This document shows, one piece after another, positions 33,990-47,072 of a stretch of 64,000 nt of DNA. The translations under genes and the position numbers were made by a program. The notes below the pieces were generated by a model. It was given only the letters and a program-made list of their open reading frames with translations. It searched no databases and was not told where the DNA came from. Source of the DNA: Stomoxys calcitrans. Its lineage: Eukaryota; Arthropoda; Insecta; Diptera; Muscidae. The number at the start of each line of letters is the position of its first letter. The stretch's first letter is position 1. Location: positions 6,200,648-6,264,647 of the forward strand of contig NC_081552.1 in the NCBI RefSeq assembly GCF_963082655.1, written 5' to 3'.

Positions 33990-36055
33990 TAGTATATTAG
34001 GTTATTCATTCTCTTTCTTCAACACCTCCACCAGATTGAACTTCTAATCTCATCAGTTTACAGCAATGCAAGTGCCTTAATCTTGATAAAGGTTTAATAA
34101 GGACATCGGCTACCATATCATTGGTGTTTATTTATTCGATAGCTTATTTCTTATCTTCGACTAATTCCCTCACGAAATGGGTACCAATACGTTTTGATCG
34201 TGCATGGTATGTGCTATTAAGGGTAAAATATTTTGCACTTTGGTTGTCACATTTAATTTTGACAAAAGAAGAATTTCCTAATTCTTTGAACAAAGTTCCC
34301 AACCACAATGCTTTTTGCGCAAATGCAAATGCGCGGTGGTTGATTGTTTCTTTGAATTGCAGGAAATAGTTCCATTCTGAAACATGAAACGTACCCTGAA
34401 GTGGACTTCCTTTCATCAATCTGCATCAGAAGATCCTTGTAGATATTCATTATTGTCCTTTGAAAATTTAAGCTTGTGCACTTTAAGCACTGTGCCTTCG
34501 AGGTACCTCATAAAACGATTGACTGCTTCCCAGCGCGGTTTTCCATGATTATTGTTATATCTTGACAAAACCGCCACTGCTGATATATCTGACAGACTTG
34601 TGCCACATATGTCAAACTTTCTACAGCTTCTTGATATGCGACGTTACAAATTTCATCCTCCTTTGATGCAATTGCAATTGTCCATGTTAAACTTTTTCAA
34701 AACGTTTTTGATATACAATTCTTCTTTCCGTTTTCTGTATCTTATTCCCAGAATATAGTGCGCTTCACCAATATCTTTAATTTTGAAACTTTCTGATAGC
34801 CTTTCCTTTATGTTCATTTTATTGTAGAATTAGTAAAAATCAAAATATCGTCAACAAATATTGTGACGTATGTTCTTTCATATTCATTTAATTTGTAATC
34901 GATACAGGGTTTGATTTTAGACTAAGACCAATTTTCTTTGAAGTTCCATCTAACTTTTTATTCCAAATCCGACTGGCTTGTTTAAGACCATATAACGATC
35001 TCCGTAGCTTACAGACTTACAAACTTTCTATCGTTGTCCTTAGGCCTACCGGTATTTTCAAATAAATGTATGACATACATATCCATATCTACTTACCGGT
35101 GTTAAAGTTCATGTAGATTTTGATGATATCGGATTTACATTATCAGATGCATTATCATACCCATGAGGTAATGAACAATTCGTTTCGTCTACATAAGTAA
35201 TATTCAGATTTTAAATTATCTTGTTCATGTTGATGTTCTTCTGCCGTTTGATCATTTGAGTCTTGCAAGGCATAGTTTAGATGATCATCATAAGATTGAC
35301 TGAACCACATAGGCGAAAACTATGAAATCGATCGTAATTTTTCTCAAAAATTCGATTTTTTTTAGGATCATAAAAACGGTAAGTTTTCTTATGATCCAAC
35401 AAATATTGCTTCTTTCTCCTTTAAATCCAGTATATTCCTTCTTTGTTCAGGGAAATGTATTACGGCTTTGCATCCAAATGCTCAGATACTTTAAACAGGA
35501 TTTTTTACCAGACCAAACTCCGGCGAAACATCGTAGAGTGTTTTGGTTGGAATCAGTTTAATTAAATGAACAGCGGTATTTGCTGCTTCAGCCCAAAACA
35601 AGACTGAGTTAATGATATCTCGTTTTCTCAACTATGGTAGGGTCCATTCTCTCGGATACACCATTTTGGTGAAGTAAATATGGTTGCCAATTTGCTGAGG
35701 CGAATATTCCCTTGTCCATCATAATCCGCTTCATTCTTCCATTGCAAAATCCTGTGCCGTTGTCGCTTCTTACGGATTTAATTTTTCTGCCTGTTTGATT
35801 TTCGAAATAATTCTTGAATTCAACAAACTTATCAGCAACTTCAGATTTCCGTTTCATAAAATAGATAAATACTTTTATTGAGAAATCGTCGATAAATTCT
35901 AGAATACACTGCTACCACCAATTCAAGATGTCTCCATCGGACCACAGAGGTCACTATGTATTCAATCTAGTATACCGTGTCGTTAAAAGGATTTTTTGAC
36001 ATCTTACCTTTTAAGCAAGAGATACAATGATCATTATTCCACAAATTAAAACCAT
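33990..36055 (-). mobile_element. Ty1/copia LTR retrotransposon relic, internal part
   Basis: Minus strand, 5' to 3': pre-integrase zinc-type CISCLKGKMSKNPF (about 36040-36000), then integrase with VRSDNGTGFCNGRMKRIM (about 35770-35715) and NGVSERM (about 35665-35640). The reverse transcriptase follows with LRRSLYGLKQASRIWNKKLD (about 35010-34950) and FVDDILIFTN (about 34862-34832). RNase H shows CDNQSAKYFTLN and HARSKRIGTHFVRE (about 34260-34165). This order, integrase before RT, defines copia. Many stops and frameshifts are present. No LTRs were identified, and the 5' side is cut by R1 at 36064. Confidence 0.85.
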
Positions 36056-36063
36056 CTCCAACA

Positions 36064-36790
36064 AAATTTCAAACAAATAAAAGCGTGCAAGTTCGAATCA
36101 TGGGAACCCACCACATGGATTCTGCTAAAAACTTATACAACGTAAATTTAGCTGAAGGCCATAATTTTATTCTACATCTAAACTTCTGTCAAACCAGCGA
36201 AAACTAAAGCTTATAGAAACCGAACAAAGATGATCAAGAGACCGGTTTACATTGGAGCTATATCAGGTTATGGACTGATTAGGACCGCATTTGACACAGT
36301 TCTTGAAAGTCATAACAGAACACCGCATGCAAAATTTTAGCCAAGTCGAACAAAAATTGCGGTTTATAAGGGCTCAAGAAGTCAAATCGGGAGATCGGTT
36401 TATATGGGAGATATATCAGGTAATCGACCAATGTTGACCGTACTTAGCACAGTTGTCGGAAGTTATAACAGAACACTACATGCAAAATTTCAGACATATC
36501 GGATAAAAATTGTTTCCAGGGGCTCAAGAAGTCAAATCGGGAGATCGGTTTTATGGGACCTATATCTAAATCTGAACCGATATGGCCCATTTGCAATCCC
36601 CAACGATCTACATCAATATTAAGTATCTGTGCAAAATTTCAAGCGGCTAACTATACTCGATCGACCGCTATCGTAACTTCGACAGACAGACGGACGGACG
36701 GACTCAGAGCGTCGAGACGATCAAGATTTCGAGGTGTTACAAACGGAATGACTAGATAAGTATACCCCCATCCTATGGTGGTGGGTATAA
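36064..36790 (+). repeat. INE-1-like dispersed repeat R1, nearly full length
   Basis: The left end 'tcaaacaaataaaagcgtgc' lacks part of the near-palindrome. There are three internal units, 'gacagacagacggacggacg', and the right end 'ccatcctatggtggtgggta'. The 'gaatatatatactttat' block is deleted. Confidence 0.8.
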
Positions 36791-36794
36791 AAAT

Positions 36795-37385
36795 AGCAGA
36801 AACAGCCGATTTTGGTTGCTGATTTAGCTGAGCGAAATGTTTGCTTATACAGCAGCCCTTTGGTTCCTGAAACAGCGGTAATGTCTGCTTTCCCATTTTA
36901 AGCAGACAAAAACTGCTGTTTTAACAAAATTTTTTGCTGTTTTGAATAACAAATTGGCTTATTTTTGGAAGGGATGATTTTAATTTGTGGAATATTACTG
37001 TAAAGAAGACATTTCGAAATTTGGCTGAGCTAGCTCGCATTTTTTGTTATTGCTCTACTAATGTGCACATGACTGCCATCCATTTTGTATCTAAATTTTA
37101 AAGAAAAAAAACATTATGGAAAGTAAGCATTCAGTGGTGATTGAAAACATCCATTGACACACACATTTACATATTGTTCTATTTTTTCTCCTAACATCCC
37201 CTTCATAGTTAAGCATCAGTCATTTTCAGCAAACAACATACTTTTCAGCAGAAAGCTTGCTACTCTGAAATTGCAGCACTACTGCTGTAATAGTAGAACT
37301 ACTGCTACAATAACAGCAATATAATATAAATGCTAATATTTAGCAGACAGTGTATACAATTTCAACAACATTTTTTCTATGAGTG
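36795..37385. repeat. Dispersed repeat R4 (CTGCTGTTT-rich)
   Basis: 'agcagccctttggttcctga', 'acagcggtaatgtctgcttt', 'agcagacaaaaactgctgtt', 'ggaagggatgattttaattt' and 'gctgagctagctcgc' are shared with 54257-54600. The first two lie in inverted order relative to that copy, the last two in the same order. It is non-coding. Sequence repeats of CTGCT/AGCAG continue to about 37350. Confidence 0.55.
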
Positions 37386-37715
37386 TAGGTGAAACATGTA
37401 TTTATTTAACATCAAGTGCCATATAAATGTTTACTTTGTGCTCAAATTAAATCTAAGACGTAAAATTCTCCAATGGATACCAAAACATGCACTTTTTCCA
37501 ATTTTGAATGACATTTCGGCAAATTTTCTCGTTAACCGATCGTCATGATATTTAGTATTTCACTTATTACGACCAAGAGGCAAAAAAAAATTGTGATTAT
37601 GCGTTTCTCTATTTGCAAAAAAAATGTTCTCCCTTATAGGATGAGACGATATAATGTACATAGTTCACATAACCGCCCATCTGCCTATGAAAACAAATGT
37701 TTAAAGAATATGATC

Positions 37716-37768
37716 CATCCATCCATGCAGGGTACAAAAGATTCGGCCCTGCCGAGCTTAACGTGTTT
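37716..37768 (-). repeat. R1 terminus remnant
   Basis: 'catgcagggtacaaaagatt', 'cggccctgccgagcttaacg' corresponds to the 'ggagggtatataagattcgg cccggccgaacttagcacg' terminus of R1. Nothing else of R1 is left here. Confidence 0.6.
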
Positions 37769-40700
37769 AAATAGGGCTCTTCGAAAAAAAGATATTGGGG
37801 GTATTTTTTGTGTGAAATGAAATGAAATTCAGCCTGCGAGCTATATTCCAATAGGAAAGTTGTGATCGTTAATCATGGCAACTTTCATTTTTAGATCAGG
37901 GGTCTAATTCTTGCATCAGCAATCCACTTATTACGATCGCATTTTTTGGATTATGTCATCCGTTATCGATTAATTCAATTCGAAAGTTCGAATAGAAACG
38001 TGAGAGTTTTGTCTGCAGCAATTTACCTAGAAAATAGAAGTATTTATTTAATTAAATAAAACAATAATTTAATATATTCACATTTTTAGTCCCTTTAATT
38101 GGACAAAAATTAACTTTCGGCTTAAGCCAAATTCGGCAAAGCTAATTATTAAGTTTTTTACAAACATGACCAAACCAAAAGTTGTATTCTTTAACCACTA
38201 AATTTAAGAACAAGGTTCTGACTTTATCCAATTGTACTTTGGCTGCTGTTCTCCTTGTTCGTGCACGAAAAAACAAACATCAAACAAGTACCGTTGGCTG
38301 GCTAAATGCGACGTAATCCACATATTTTTTGTCCTCTTTCACATAAAACAACAATTTATTCTGTAAAAACAGTAACACATCGTTGAAAAAACAATTGGAT
38401 ATAGTTAGAATGTGTTTTATTTTTTTTTTTTTTTTTTGTGGTAATAACTATTTTAATAACCAGCATTTGCTTTGTTTATCTTCGAGATGCTCGGCGTACC
38501 GATTTTTTCTTCCCCGAAATCTATCACTTTTTGATCAATTACGATCGTAAGCCATGTTCCAATTTTTACCTACGAAACGGAATTAATCTTTGAACAGAAA
38601 AATCGTTCGATAACGGATGCGAGAATTAGGCCCTCGATACTTATTTTTCACTCCTTCCACTTTATCTTCAAATCATTATCAAAATCCTTTGACCAGGACA
38701 AAAAAATTCCAATTTCAGTCGACCCTTTTTTGTGTTGAACAATTTTCCAAATATTATTGCTTAGACTTTAAATGAAACAACGCTTTCTTTCCACAAAAAA
38801 TGCTTATAAAATTTTTATTTTTCTTTTTTTATATTCCATTTTTCTTATATGTTTATTGTGTGAAAATTGATGAGATCATAATAATGATGATATGCATATA
38901 TAAGAAATTTATATACACGCAATTGTATATATCAAATACATCATATAAGTAGTAAAAAAATATTTAATAATGATAATTTTTGCTTTATGAAAAAAAAAAT
39001 ACAAAATATTGATTAACAATGTTTTTGTATTGGTAGTACAAGTAAAACATAGACACACAAAAATTTACAATTACACAAAAAATAAAACTTAAAGCAATAT
39101 TGAAGAGATTAGGAGAGAGCCATAAGTGTATGTATGTTCGTATGTATAATATAACAAAGAGATGTATAGAAAGCTTAACTTAATTTTAGGCATAAATTTG
39201 CTATTTAGATTTATATGTCGATTAAAACTAATAAAAATATGAATACAAATGAAATGCATGACAAAGTTTTTAAATTGGCAGAGATAAAATTGTTTAACAC
39301 AAATGGAAAATGGCTGATTTCTTTTTTAATTTCTTTATATACAACTTATTATAATAAAAAAAAACAACACATTTATGAAAAATTATGACTTTTTGTGCAA
39401 ATTTTTTTTTTCTGTTTTACTTTCAATACGAGTATGTAAATATGAAAAAATTTCTTGATCAAATTTTGTTAAAATTTATTCTGGCGATTCATATATAAAA
39501 AAAATTACTCTAGCAACTGCAATTTTTGTTGTTAAACACTTGCGAATTTATTTTCTCTACGCACTTTGGCTGGTTGATTAAAAACATCTGCACTATTTGT
39601 GCGGTCCAAAAAAAAAAAGTGAAAATAAATTCAAGCATTACAAACTTCAAAATCCGAGATCATTGTGAAAACTACAAAGCAAAAATTAATGAACTAAATT
39701 TCAGTATTTGCATAACAGAAACCTTACCATGGCAACCATGGCATGTTGAGTAACTCCCAACAAATCTTAGTTTCTAGTTCATTATTTTTGAAATTTACAA
39801 ATTTGTTTGGTTTTTGTATGATTTAAATAAGTTTAAAATTAATGGAAATGTTTGAATGATTAAAAAGAATGTTTCAAAGAGAGAGAGAGAGAGAGAGAGT
39901 TTTGTGAGAAAACTTCTCACTGCTTTTGTTCAAGGCAATGAAAAAATTGTACTATTTTGTGTGAATGCAAACTATTTTGTAAAATACAAATGGTATAGCG
40001 AAAATTTATTGGCAAGTTACTGAAAATATTATACTAGGCTTAAGCAAAACAAAAAAATTCAATAACATTTCCAAAATGTTTATGATTTGTAGACGAATAG
40101 AAACTACAACTTAAGGGCTATAATTTATTTATAAATATTTGATCTATTTACATATGCATATATTTACTTAACTCTAAGACATGGAGAAAAAACGAACATT
40201 TTCAAGTTATTAATAAAAATTAATACTACCTTAAGTGTATTGATTAACACCTAAAAAAAATTACAACTAAACAAAACTGTCAATGACAAGAAATTGTGCA
40301 AAATCCTCTTAAAAATATATATTTTTATTTACGATTGACCCTTTTATCATTTAATATTTATACTTAACATATAACGCTTGGCGTACTTGATCTTTTTTAA
40401 AACAAATATTTTTATGTTAAATATTTATTTAAAAAGATTATTATGACATGAGATCATTTTGTATTTGGGAATTGTTTTTTTTTTTTTTTGAATTCTTATT
40501 CATACATAATTTTTTTTTTTATAAATGTTTGTTTTAGTTTTTGGGGAATTCAAGCAAATGTTTTAAATTCGTTTTAAATCAGGTTTGAGTAACATTTATA
40601 AACAACAAAAAATAACACAACAACTTTACAAAAAAAGAAAATATTTAAAACAAAATATTTTATTGGCTACCAGAGAAAAATAAAAAAAAAAAAACTTGGA

Positions 40701-41925
40701 GTAGTTTGAAAAAAAAACTTTGGTTAAGGAGATCGTTTGCTTTATATATATGTATGTATTTATTTATATGTATGTATGTGTGTATTTCTTCAATTTCCTT
40801 TGTTTGTTTTCGTTTGGATTTTTTTGCGCAGATGACTGCTAAACGTTGAGATCATTATTATTTACTATAATTTTTTTCTTTTACTCGAAACTTGGAAAAC
40901 TTAAAACATTTGCTTAAATCGTAAAATTTTTGTTTTCAACACAAAACCATAGGAATTATGAGACCAATTTGAAAACTTGATTAATTTATAATGATTTCAA
41001 ACGATTTCGCTTTATGACAAACGAGCATGTTTTAACATATGTTTATGTGGGTGCTGATGTATTGTTTTGTTTAACAAATAATAAAAAACAATTTCACTAA
41101 CATTTAAATCCAAAAATAAAAACAAAAAATCACAAATAAGGCTATATGCATTTCCTAGGTATTTAAAAGAAAATAAGAATATTTTTAATGTTTATAAGAA
41201 TTGTGTAATTAAAATTACCAAAGAAGACATGGATTGTGGCATAACACAACATTCACATTGTGTTTTGATTGTTTTTTCTAAGCATAAATATTTGTGTATT
41301 AAGTATTTTTAGAATCTTTTGTTTTCACTAAAAACAAAACATAATTATTTAAGCACCTTCAACCGAACATAGACTCTTTCATAAATAATGATTTTATTAT
41401 TTTTTTTAAATCACAAAAGTATAAGGTTGCAATCAATTGAAAAAGTATTGGCATTAGATTGTTTTTAACTTTATTCATAGCGAACACTTTGAGAACACTT
41501 TTTACAAATAAAAAAATTTTAAAAATAAAAAAATTTAAATGAATAAAGAAAAAAAGAATATATAATAAACTCAAACAAAAAAATACATAAAAAACAAGAA
41601 ATATATGAAGAAACTAAAAAAAAAACAATCAATTAATTACAAATTAAAAAAAAAATGTATTAAACAAATAAAAGCAAAATTAAAAATTACATATTAAAAA
41701 TTTAAAAAAATTGAATTTAAAAAAATGTTTTAATTTGTTTTACCCAATCAAAACTTGTAACAAAGTGATAAAACAATTTTAGTCTATTTTTAGAAATAGG
41801 AAACAAAGTTCATGCGGACCAAACTCTTATTTCCCACAATCATAGATGATTAAGTTTTACTTGAAATCTGTTTGGTAAAAATTAAATCGACTAATGATAG
41901 AGGCATCTAGACATATTCAATCCGT
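37769..41925 (-). other. AT-rich non-coding DNA, possible 3' UTR or 3' flank
   Basis: The stretch contains long A/T tracts, a (GA)n microsatellite at about 39880-39899, (TATG)n at about 40747-40780 and a T tract at about 38408-38438. No coding frame or transposon domain was seen. It lies downstream of the terminal exon at 45508 on the same strand, so part may be 3' UTR. Where the transcript ends cannot be told from sequence alone. Confidence 0.35.
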
Positions 41926-41929
41926 GTGT

Positions 41930-42250
41930 CGGCGTTTGGCTCCATATTGTATCGGGACCATATTTGGTGTGGGTGTTGGAGTCATAAGTGTATCCCGTAC
42001 ATAATTTTAGCTCTTTTCCCCTTTTTCATTCACTGGCCTGTTTCACACCCTAATCGAGAAAAAATTTAGGCTTTTATGGACTAAAAGGTCTCTATGGAAG
42101 CTACATGCATACAAAAGAATAGACATTTACTCCATTTGCAATCCCAATTGACCTAACTCAATAGGAAGTAATTTTGCAAAATTACGAGTGGTTAGCCTTA
42201 ATCGTATAAAAGTTTATGTGCTTTTGACATACAAGACATACATCTGCCAA
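41930..42250 (+). repeat. Worn R1 repeat fragment
   Basis: 'tgggtgttggagtcataagt', 'actccatttgcaatcccaat', 'tgacctaactcaataggaag' and 'gcaaaattacgagtggttag' match R1's last unit. A further scrap 'gcggacggacggacatta' lies at 42799-42816. Confidence 0.55.
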
Positions 42251-42839
42251 ATTTTTGAGAATGTGCTGGAAATTTCCGTCGGCCACACTATACATATTAA
42301 AACAAGGTGTTCTTTGTTCAGGGTCTCGACATGTAATCACTTCAACGCCTTTTTTTTGGATAATTCGCCAGATTCGACCGAATATGATACTTAAGTATTA
42401 AGAACCAGCTCAAAAATGTTGAGTAATGACCAAACGCTCAGTCTGCTGAACTAGTTCGTTCAGTAAGTTCACTAGTTTAGTTTATTCAGCAAGCGGTTTT
42501 TGTGCACCAATCGATCTTCATTGCTACCACTAATGAAAGAACAAGGATAATGAAACGATTGCTTGCGATTACTCAGCTAACTGAGCTTGGTGAAGAAATG
42601 TTTGATTCAACAAGAGCAGTATCCCAGCAAATAAAGAGACTATGTGATTACCCAATGACTGACTGAGATGGTGAACGAAGAGAATATATATTGAGAGAGC
42701 TTGTTCAGTTCGTTCATTAAATTTCGCTGACAGTTCAATTGAACTCTATGAACTATGCAACTTTTAGCTCTCCATTTGTCCGTTTTAAAGATAAGTGCGG
42801 ACGGACGGACATTAAAGTAACGGAAATTCCATGAGTAAA

Positions 42840-44060
42840 TAAAATATTGAAAAAAATAAAAATAAAATAAAATATAAAACAGATAAATAAAACAATATAA
42901 TACATCACATAAATTAACATGAAACAAAAGCAAAACAAAAAATACAAAAACAAAATAAACAAAAAAATTCAAAAATGTAAAATAAAATGTGAAATAAAAA
43001 GTAAAAATAATAATAAAAAGTAAAATAAAGACATAAAAAATAAAAAAAATAGTTAAGAGTATAATCTTAAAAAAGAAATACAAAAAAAGTAAATAATAAA
43101 TAAAAAAGGAGAAGTGCAAATATAATACCAAAAAAATAAATAACATATAAAGCAGTTAAATAAAACAAAGTGTTTTGAATGATAACACACACTTGCTTAA
43201 CTTTTATATAAGTTCTTTGCTATGATATTCTTTGAATAGAAAGTATTGAACATTATCTCGAGTTGAAAATGTTCGAAATACCACGAAAAGAAATAAAATA
43301 AAGCAAAAACAATTATAACAAAATATAGAAAACAATAATAAAATAAGGACTAAAAGATAAACTAAATAAATTAAAATTAAAAAAAACAAAATAAATTAAA
43401 AAAAAAATAAAATAAAAATAATTTAAACATAAAATAAAGAAAAATTAAAAAAAAAACTTTAAAATAAAAAAAAAAATGGAATGAAAATAATAATAACAAT
43501 GAGAACAGTAAAATAAAGACTATAATATTGGAAAAATCAATAAAACAATAATAAAGAAAAAGTAAAATAAAGACTGGAAGATAAAATACAACAAAATATA
43601 TTAAAAATGAAAATAAAATAAGAATATATTTAATATGTACTGAATTTGATTAAAACAGAAAATAAAATAGAAATTAAACATTAATAAACAAAGAAAAGAA
43701 TAGCAACAAAACAATTAAAAATAATAAAGTTGTCAAGTATTTTTAAAACTTTAAAATAAATTTCATAATGTGAAACAGATAAAAATAATAAGATAAATAT
43801 AAAGCAATTTAAAAAAAAATAGAAATTCTTAATCTTGAATTTGAAACTATCAAATTATACAATATTTGTGTATTTTGATTCAAAAACACAAATTAATAAA
43901 AAATTGTCAATGAAACAAAAAAAAATCAAAACCCAAAAATTACAGAAAAAACTAAACTAAAATAAAAAGAATTTAAAGTAAAAATTAATTAAACACAATA
44001 AAAAAATTAAAATAGAACAAAAAGTAAAAAATAAATAAAAAATAAAAAAAATAAACAAAA
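42840..44060. repeat. A-rich low-complexity tract (aaataaaa)n
   Basis: About 1.2 kb is dominated by 'aaaataaaataaa'-type words on the plus strand (U-rich if transcribed from the minus strand). Open frames here are Phe/Leu-rich artefacts of low complexity. Confidence 0.75.
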
Positions 44061-45507
44061 AAAATCTATGAAAAATCAGCTTCGAAATTTTGAAATATCA
44101 AAGTAAACAAATGTTGAATTCCAAAAATGGTAGATTTAAAAAGTTATCAAATCTTTGTTTTATGAAATATAAGGCTTTAATTGAGCAAAAGGAAATAAAT
44201 TCTAAATACCTTTTAAAAACAAAAAGCTTATCATATTAAATCTTAGTTTTATATTTCAAAAGAAAAAAAAATAATAATTAAAAACAAATTGCCAAGCATA
44301 AAGTTTTTCAGATACAATTTTAAAGAATAATTAAACTATTTTGATTAAATTTGAACAATAGTATTACAAAACAAAACATTTAAAATTTGAAACAATTTCA
44401 TACTAAATAAATTAAAACAAATTAAAGCTTTACAAATCTTACTTCAAAGTTAAATATTTCAACTGAAATTTTTTTTAGAGTTTTCTTATTTGTTTAAAAT
44501 CTTTAAACTGAACAATCTTTTCACTTATAACTTTTGTGACTTATAAAAAATAAGTTTTGCTTATTCATTTAACATAAATACTGTTTATAAAAGCAGTTGT
44601 AAGTATAGTATATGAATATATGTATGTTATAAAAGCTTAGTGTAGAAAATTTAAGTTTGTTTCTAGAGAGAAGTTTTATTTTTTTTTTTATTGAATTTGT
44701 ATTTTAGTGTACATAACAGCAAATGATAAATTGTTTGAAGCATTTTATTCTCATTATATTTGTAGATGTATTTGTAAATATTGGGCCAAAAATATATGTA
44801 TGCCTATGTATATCTGTTGTATTAAGTAAGTTTTAGCAAAAATTTTGTTTTTCGATTTTTTTTTTTTGTAAAAAATTTCTTCTTAAAATATTGTTTTTCT
44901 TTTTTGTTTTGTTAATTATTTGTGTAAACTTGTATCAAAAAAACATTGTTCCAAAAATCTCAGTTCTGTTTTTGCGTTATAGTATTTTTTGTATAAGAAA
45001 TGTTTTTTTTTTCTCATTTCATTGTCTTTCTTTGTTTGCTGCCAGTCTGAATTGTGAATTTGCTGTGTTTTTCATGTTTCATTATGCTTTGTATTCTTTA
45101 TAAGGATATTTTAAGAGTAGATTTTAATTGAGCAATACATTTACTATATTTTGTGTCTTCACTGCTTCATAATGCTAATGTGACTTCGTTTCCTTCACTT
45201 TCTTACAAAACCCTCTTTCAATTGCTCCTTTTTGTATCTATATTGGCTTATTGATCCGTGTAAGTTTCCGCGTTGACGCTTTTGCTGCTTCTTCGTTTTG
45301 TTGTTTTATCTTATTGTTCTTGTGCACCAACTTTTCGCTTTTCCAGCTCCTTTTCGGGTTTCCCATGTATGACTCACAAACAATGAACTAGAGAGTTGTG
45401 TTAACGTTTATTTTTTTGTTGAAAAATAAATTCGTTGCTTTTTTTGCTTTTATGTAAATTGATGAATTATTCCATGTTGTGGCTGTTCATTTTTAAAGGG
45501 TCAATAC
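44061..45507 (-). other. Probable 3' UTR of the minus-strand host gene
   Basis: It directly follows the stop codon of the terminal exon (45508-45510). AATAAA-type words occur on the minus strand, the first about 96 nt after the stop (45412-45407), but which poly(A) site is used cannot be told. No frame is conserved-looking. Sequence complexity is higher at 45120-45480 than further down. Confidence 0.45.
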
Positions 45508-45585
45508 TCATCGAGCTACTAGAAAACCACAACCCATGGCAAAAACGAATACGGTTACAACAGCGGGCCAAGTAAAGCTTTGCTC
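45508..45585 (-). CDS. Terminal coding exon with hydrophobic C-terminus
   Basis: Minus strand: a strong acceptor (branch-like 'ctaat', T-rich run, then 'caattccag') ends at 45586. It opens a frame of 25 codons and TGA. The peptide begins EQSFTWPAV, passes through VTVFVFAMGCGFLV and ends AR. A single ~19-residue hydrophobic segment two residues before the stop suits a tail anchor, or less likely a GPI signal. The exon starts in phase 0, and the upstream exon (60912) ends in phase 0 after a lysine-rich stretch, so joining them keeps the frame. The protein is not recognised. Junctophilin-like tail-anchored proteins are only one idea. The link to the upstream exons is inferred. Confidence 0.6.
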   Translation of the reverse strand, partial: EQSFTWPAVVTVFVFAMGCGFLVAR

Positions 45586-45814
45586 CTGGAATTGAAAAAA
45601 AAAGAATTAAGAAAAATTAGAAAATGTCAAAGAACTTTGTAATGCAGAAAAAGAAGAAGTGAAACATTAAAAATATAGAATTTTGAGGCTATATAAAGCT
45701 ATGGACCTTACTACACAATTGATATTAAACGGGCTTATTTCGATATCATACGGTATTGATAGTGACACAGTCCAGTATGACATAAATAAATACCAGCTGT
45801 TGTAGTTTTAAAAC

Positions 45815-46785
45815 AACCAGAAGCGTGTTATACCCTCCACCATGGATCCCATTTGTCGAGTTCTTTTTCCGGTGTCTCTTTTTAGGCAAACAAAGGAAAG
45901 GAAGGGATAAAAGAAAATAATTGCTATGCTATTGGAGCTATATCAAGTTATGGCTCGATTCGGACCATAATGAAATGAATGTTGGAGACCATAGTAGAAG
46001 TCACTGTGTACAATTTCAGCCAAATCGAATAAGAATTGGGCCCCTTAGGGGCTCAAAAAGTAAAATAGGGAGATCGTTTAGTAGGGGAGCTGTATTAGGC
46101 TATAGACCGATTCAGACCATATTTGACAAGTATGTTGAAGGTCATGGGAGAAGCTGTTGTACAAATCAGATAAAAATTGCGCCCTATAGAGGTTGAAGAA
46201 GTCAAGATCCCAGATCGGTTTATATGGCAGTTATATCAGGTTATGGACCAATTTAAAACATACTCTGCAAAATTCCAACGAAATGGGATTGAATTTGCGC
46301 CCTCAAAAGGCTCAAGAAGTCAAGACCACAGATTGGTTTATATGACAGCTATATCAGGTTATGAACCGATTTCAACCATACTTAGCACAGTTGTTGAAAA
46401 TCATAATAAAACAACCCATGCAAAATTTCAGCCAAATCGGATAAAAATTGCGCCCTGTAGTGGCTTAAGACGTCAAGATCCAAGATCGGTTTATATCGGT
46501 TATATCAAAACATGGGCCGATACGACCTATTTACAATCCCAATTGACCTACACCTATAAAAAGTATTTGTGCAAGATTCCAATCGGCTATCTTTTCTCCT
46601 TCAAAAGTTAGCGTGCTTTTGACAGACAGACGGACGGACATGGCTAGATGGACATAAAATGTCATGACGATCAATAATATATATATACTTTATGGTGTCT
46701 GAGACGAATATTTCGAGGAGTTACAAACAGAATAACGAAATTAGCATACCCCCATCCTATGTTGAAGGCTATAAAAATAAAACGA
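45815..46785 (+). repeat. INE-1-like dispersed repeat R1, nearly complete
   Basis: The left part 'agaagcgtgttataccctcc', 'accatggatcccatttgtcg' and 'aggcaaacaaaggaaaggaa' carries the subterminal block. Five units follow, then 'gacagacagacggacggaca', 'aataatatatatatacttta' and the right end 'ccccatcctatgttgaaggc'. Confidence 0.85.
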
Positions 46786-47072
46786 TGAGTACCATTTGGT
46801 ATTAAATTTATTACCAAACAGGTACTAACTTTAATTTTAATACCTAACTGTTATTGGCTTTAGAACAAAACCGAGATTAGTTTAAGACCTTCAATTTATT
46901 TTGTTTGTTTATATAAAATAATAACAAAAAACAATGTTATATCTTGACGAAGCTAAATTTGTTTTATCCAGCTTCCATATACATCGATAACCACAAGTGG
47001 CATTTGAATGAAAACACGAACACGCTCATGATCTTTGGTTTCCGAAGATATTTTATCATGTCTTATGATGTA

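Noticed and set aside
33990..36055. Considered as an endogenous retrovirus-like element
   Set aside because: Integrase precedes reverse transcriptase and there is no envelope region, which is the Ty1/copia order. It is a decayed retrotransposon.
42640..43146. Minus-strand open frame of 168 codons
   Set aside because: It is Phe/Leu/Tyr-rich, produced by the A-rich 'aaataaaa' tract on the other strand. There is no domain and no start context, so it is a low-complexity artefact.
37769..45507. Search for tRNA, rRNA or CRISPR-like arrays
   Set aside because: No cloverleaf-like sequence, rRNA-like block or regular spacer array was seen here. tRNA-like promoter words elsewhere belong to SINEs.
46177..46611. 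Plus-strand open frame of 144 codons
   Set aside because: A translation of tandem R1 units (repeated 'RSVYM..ISGY.PI'). Repeat-derived, not a protein.
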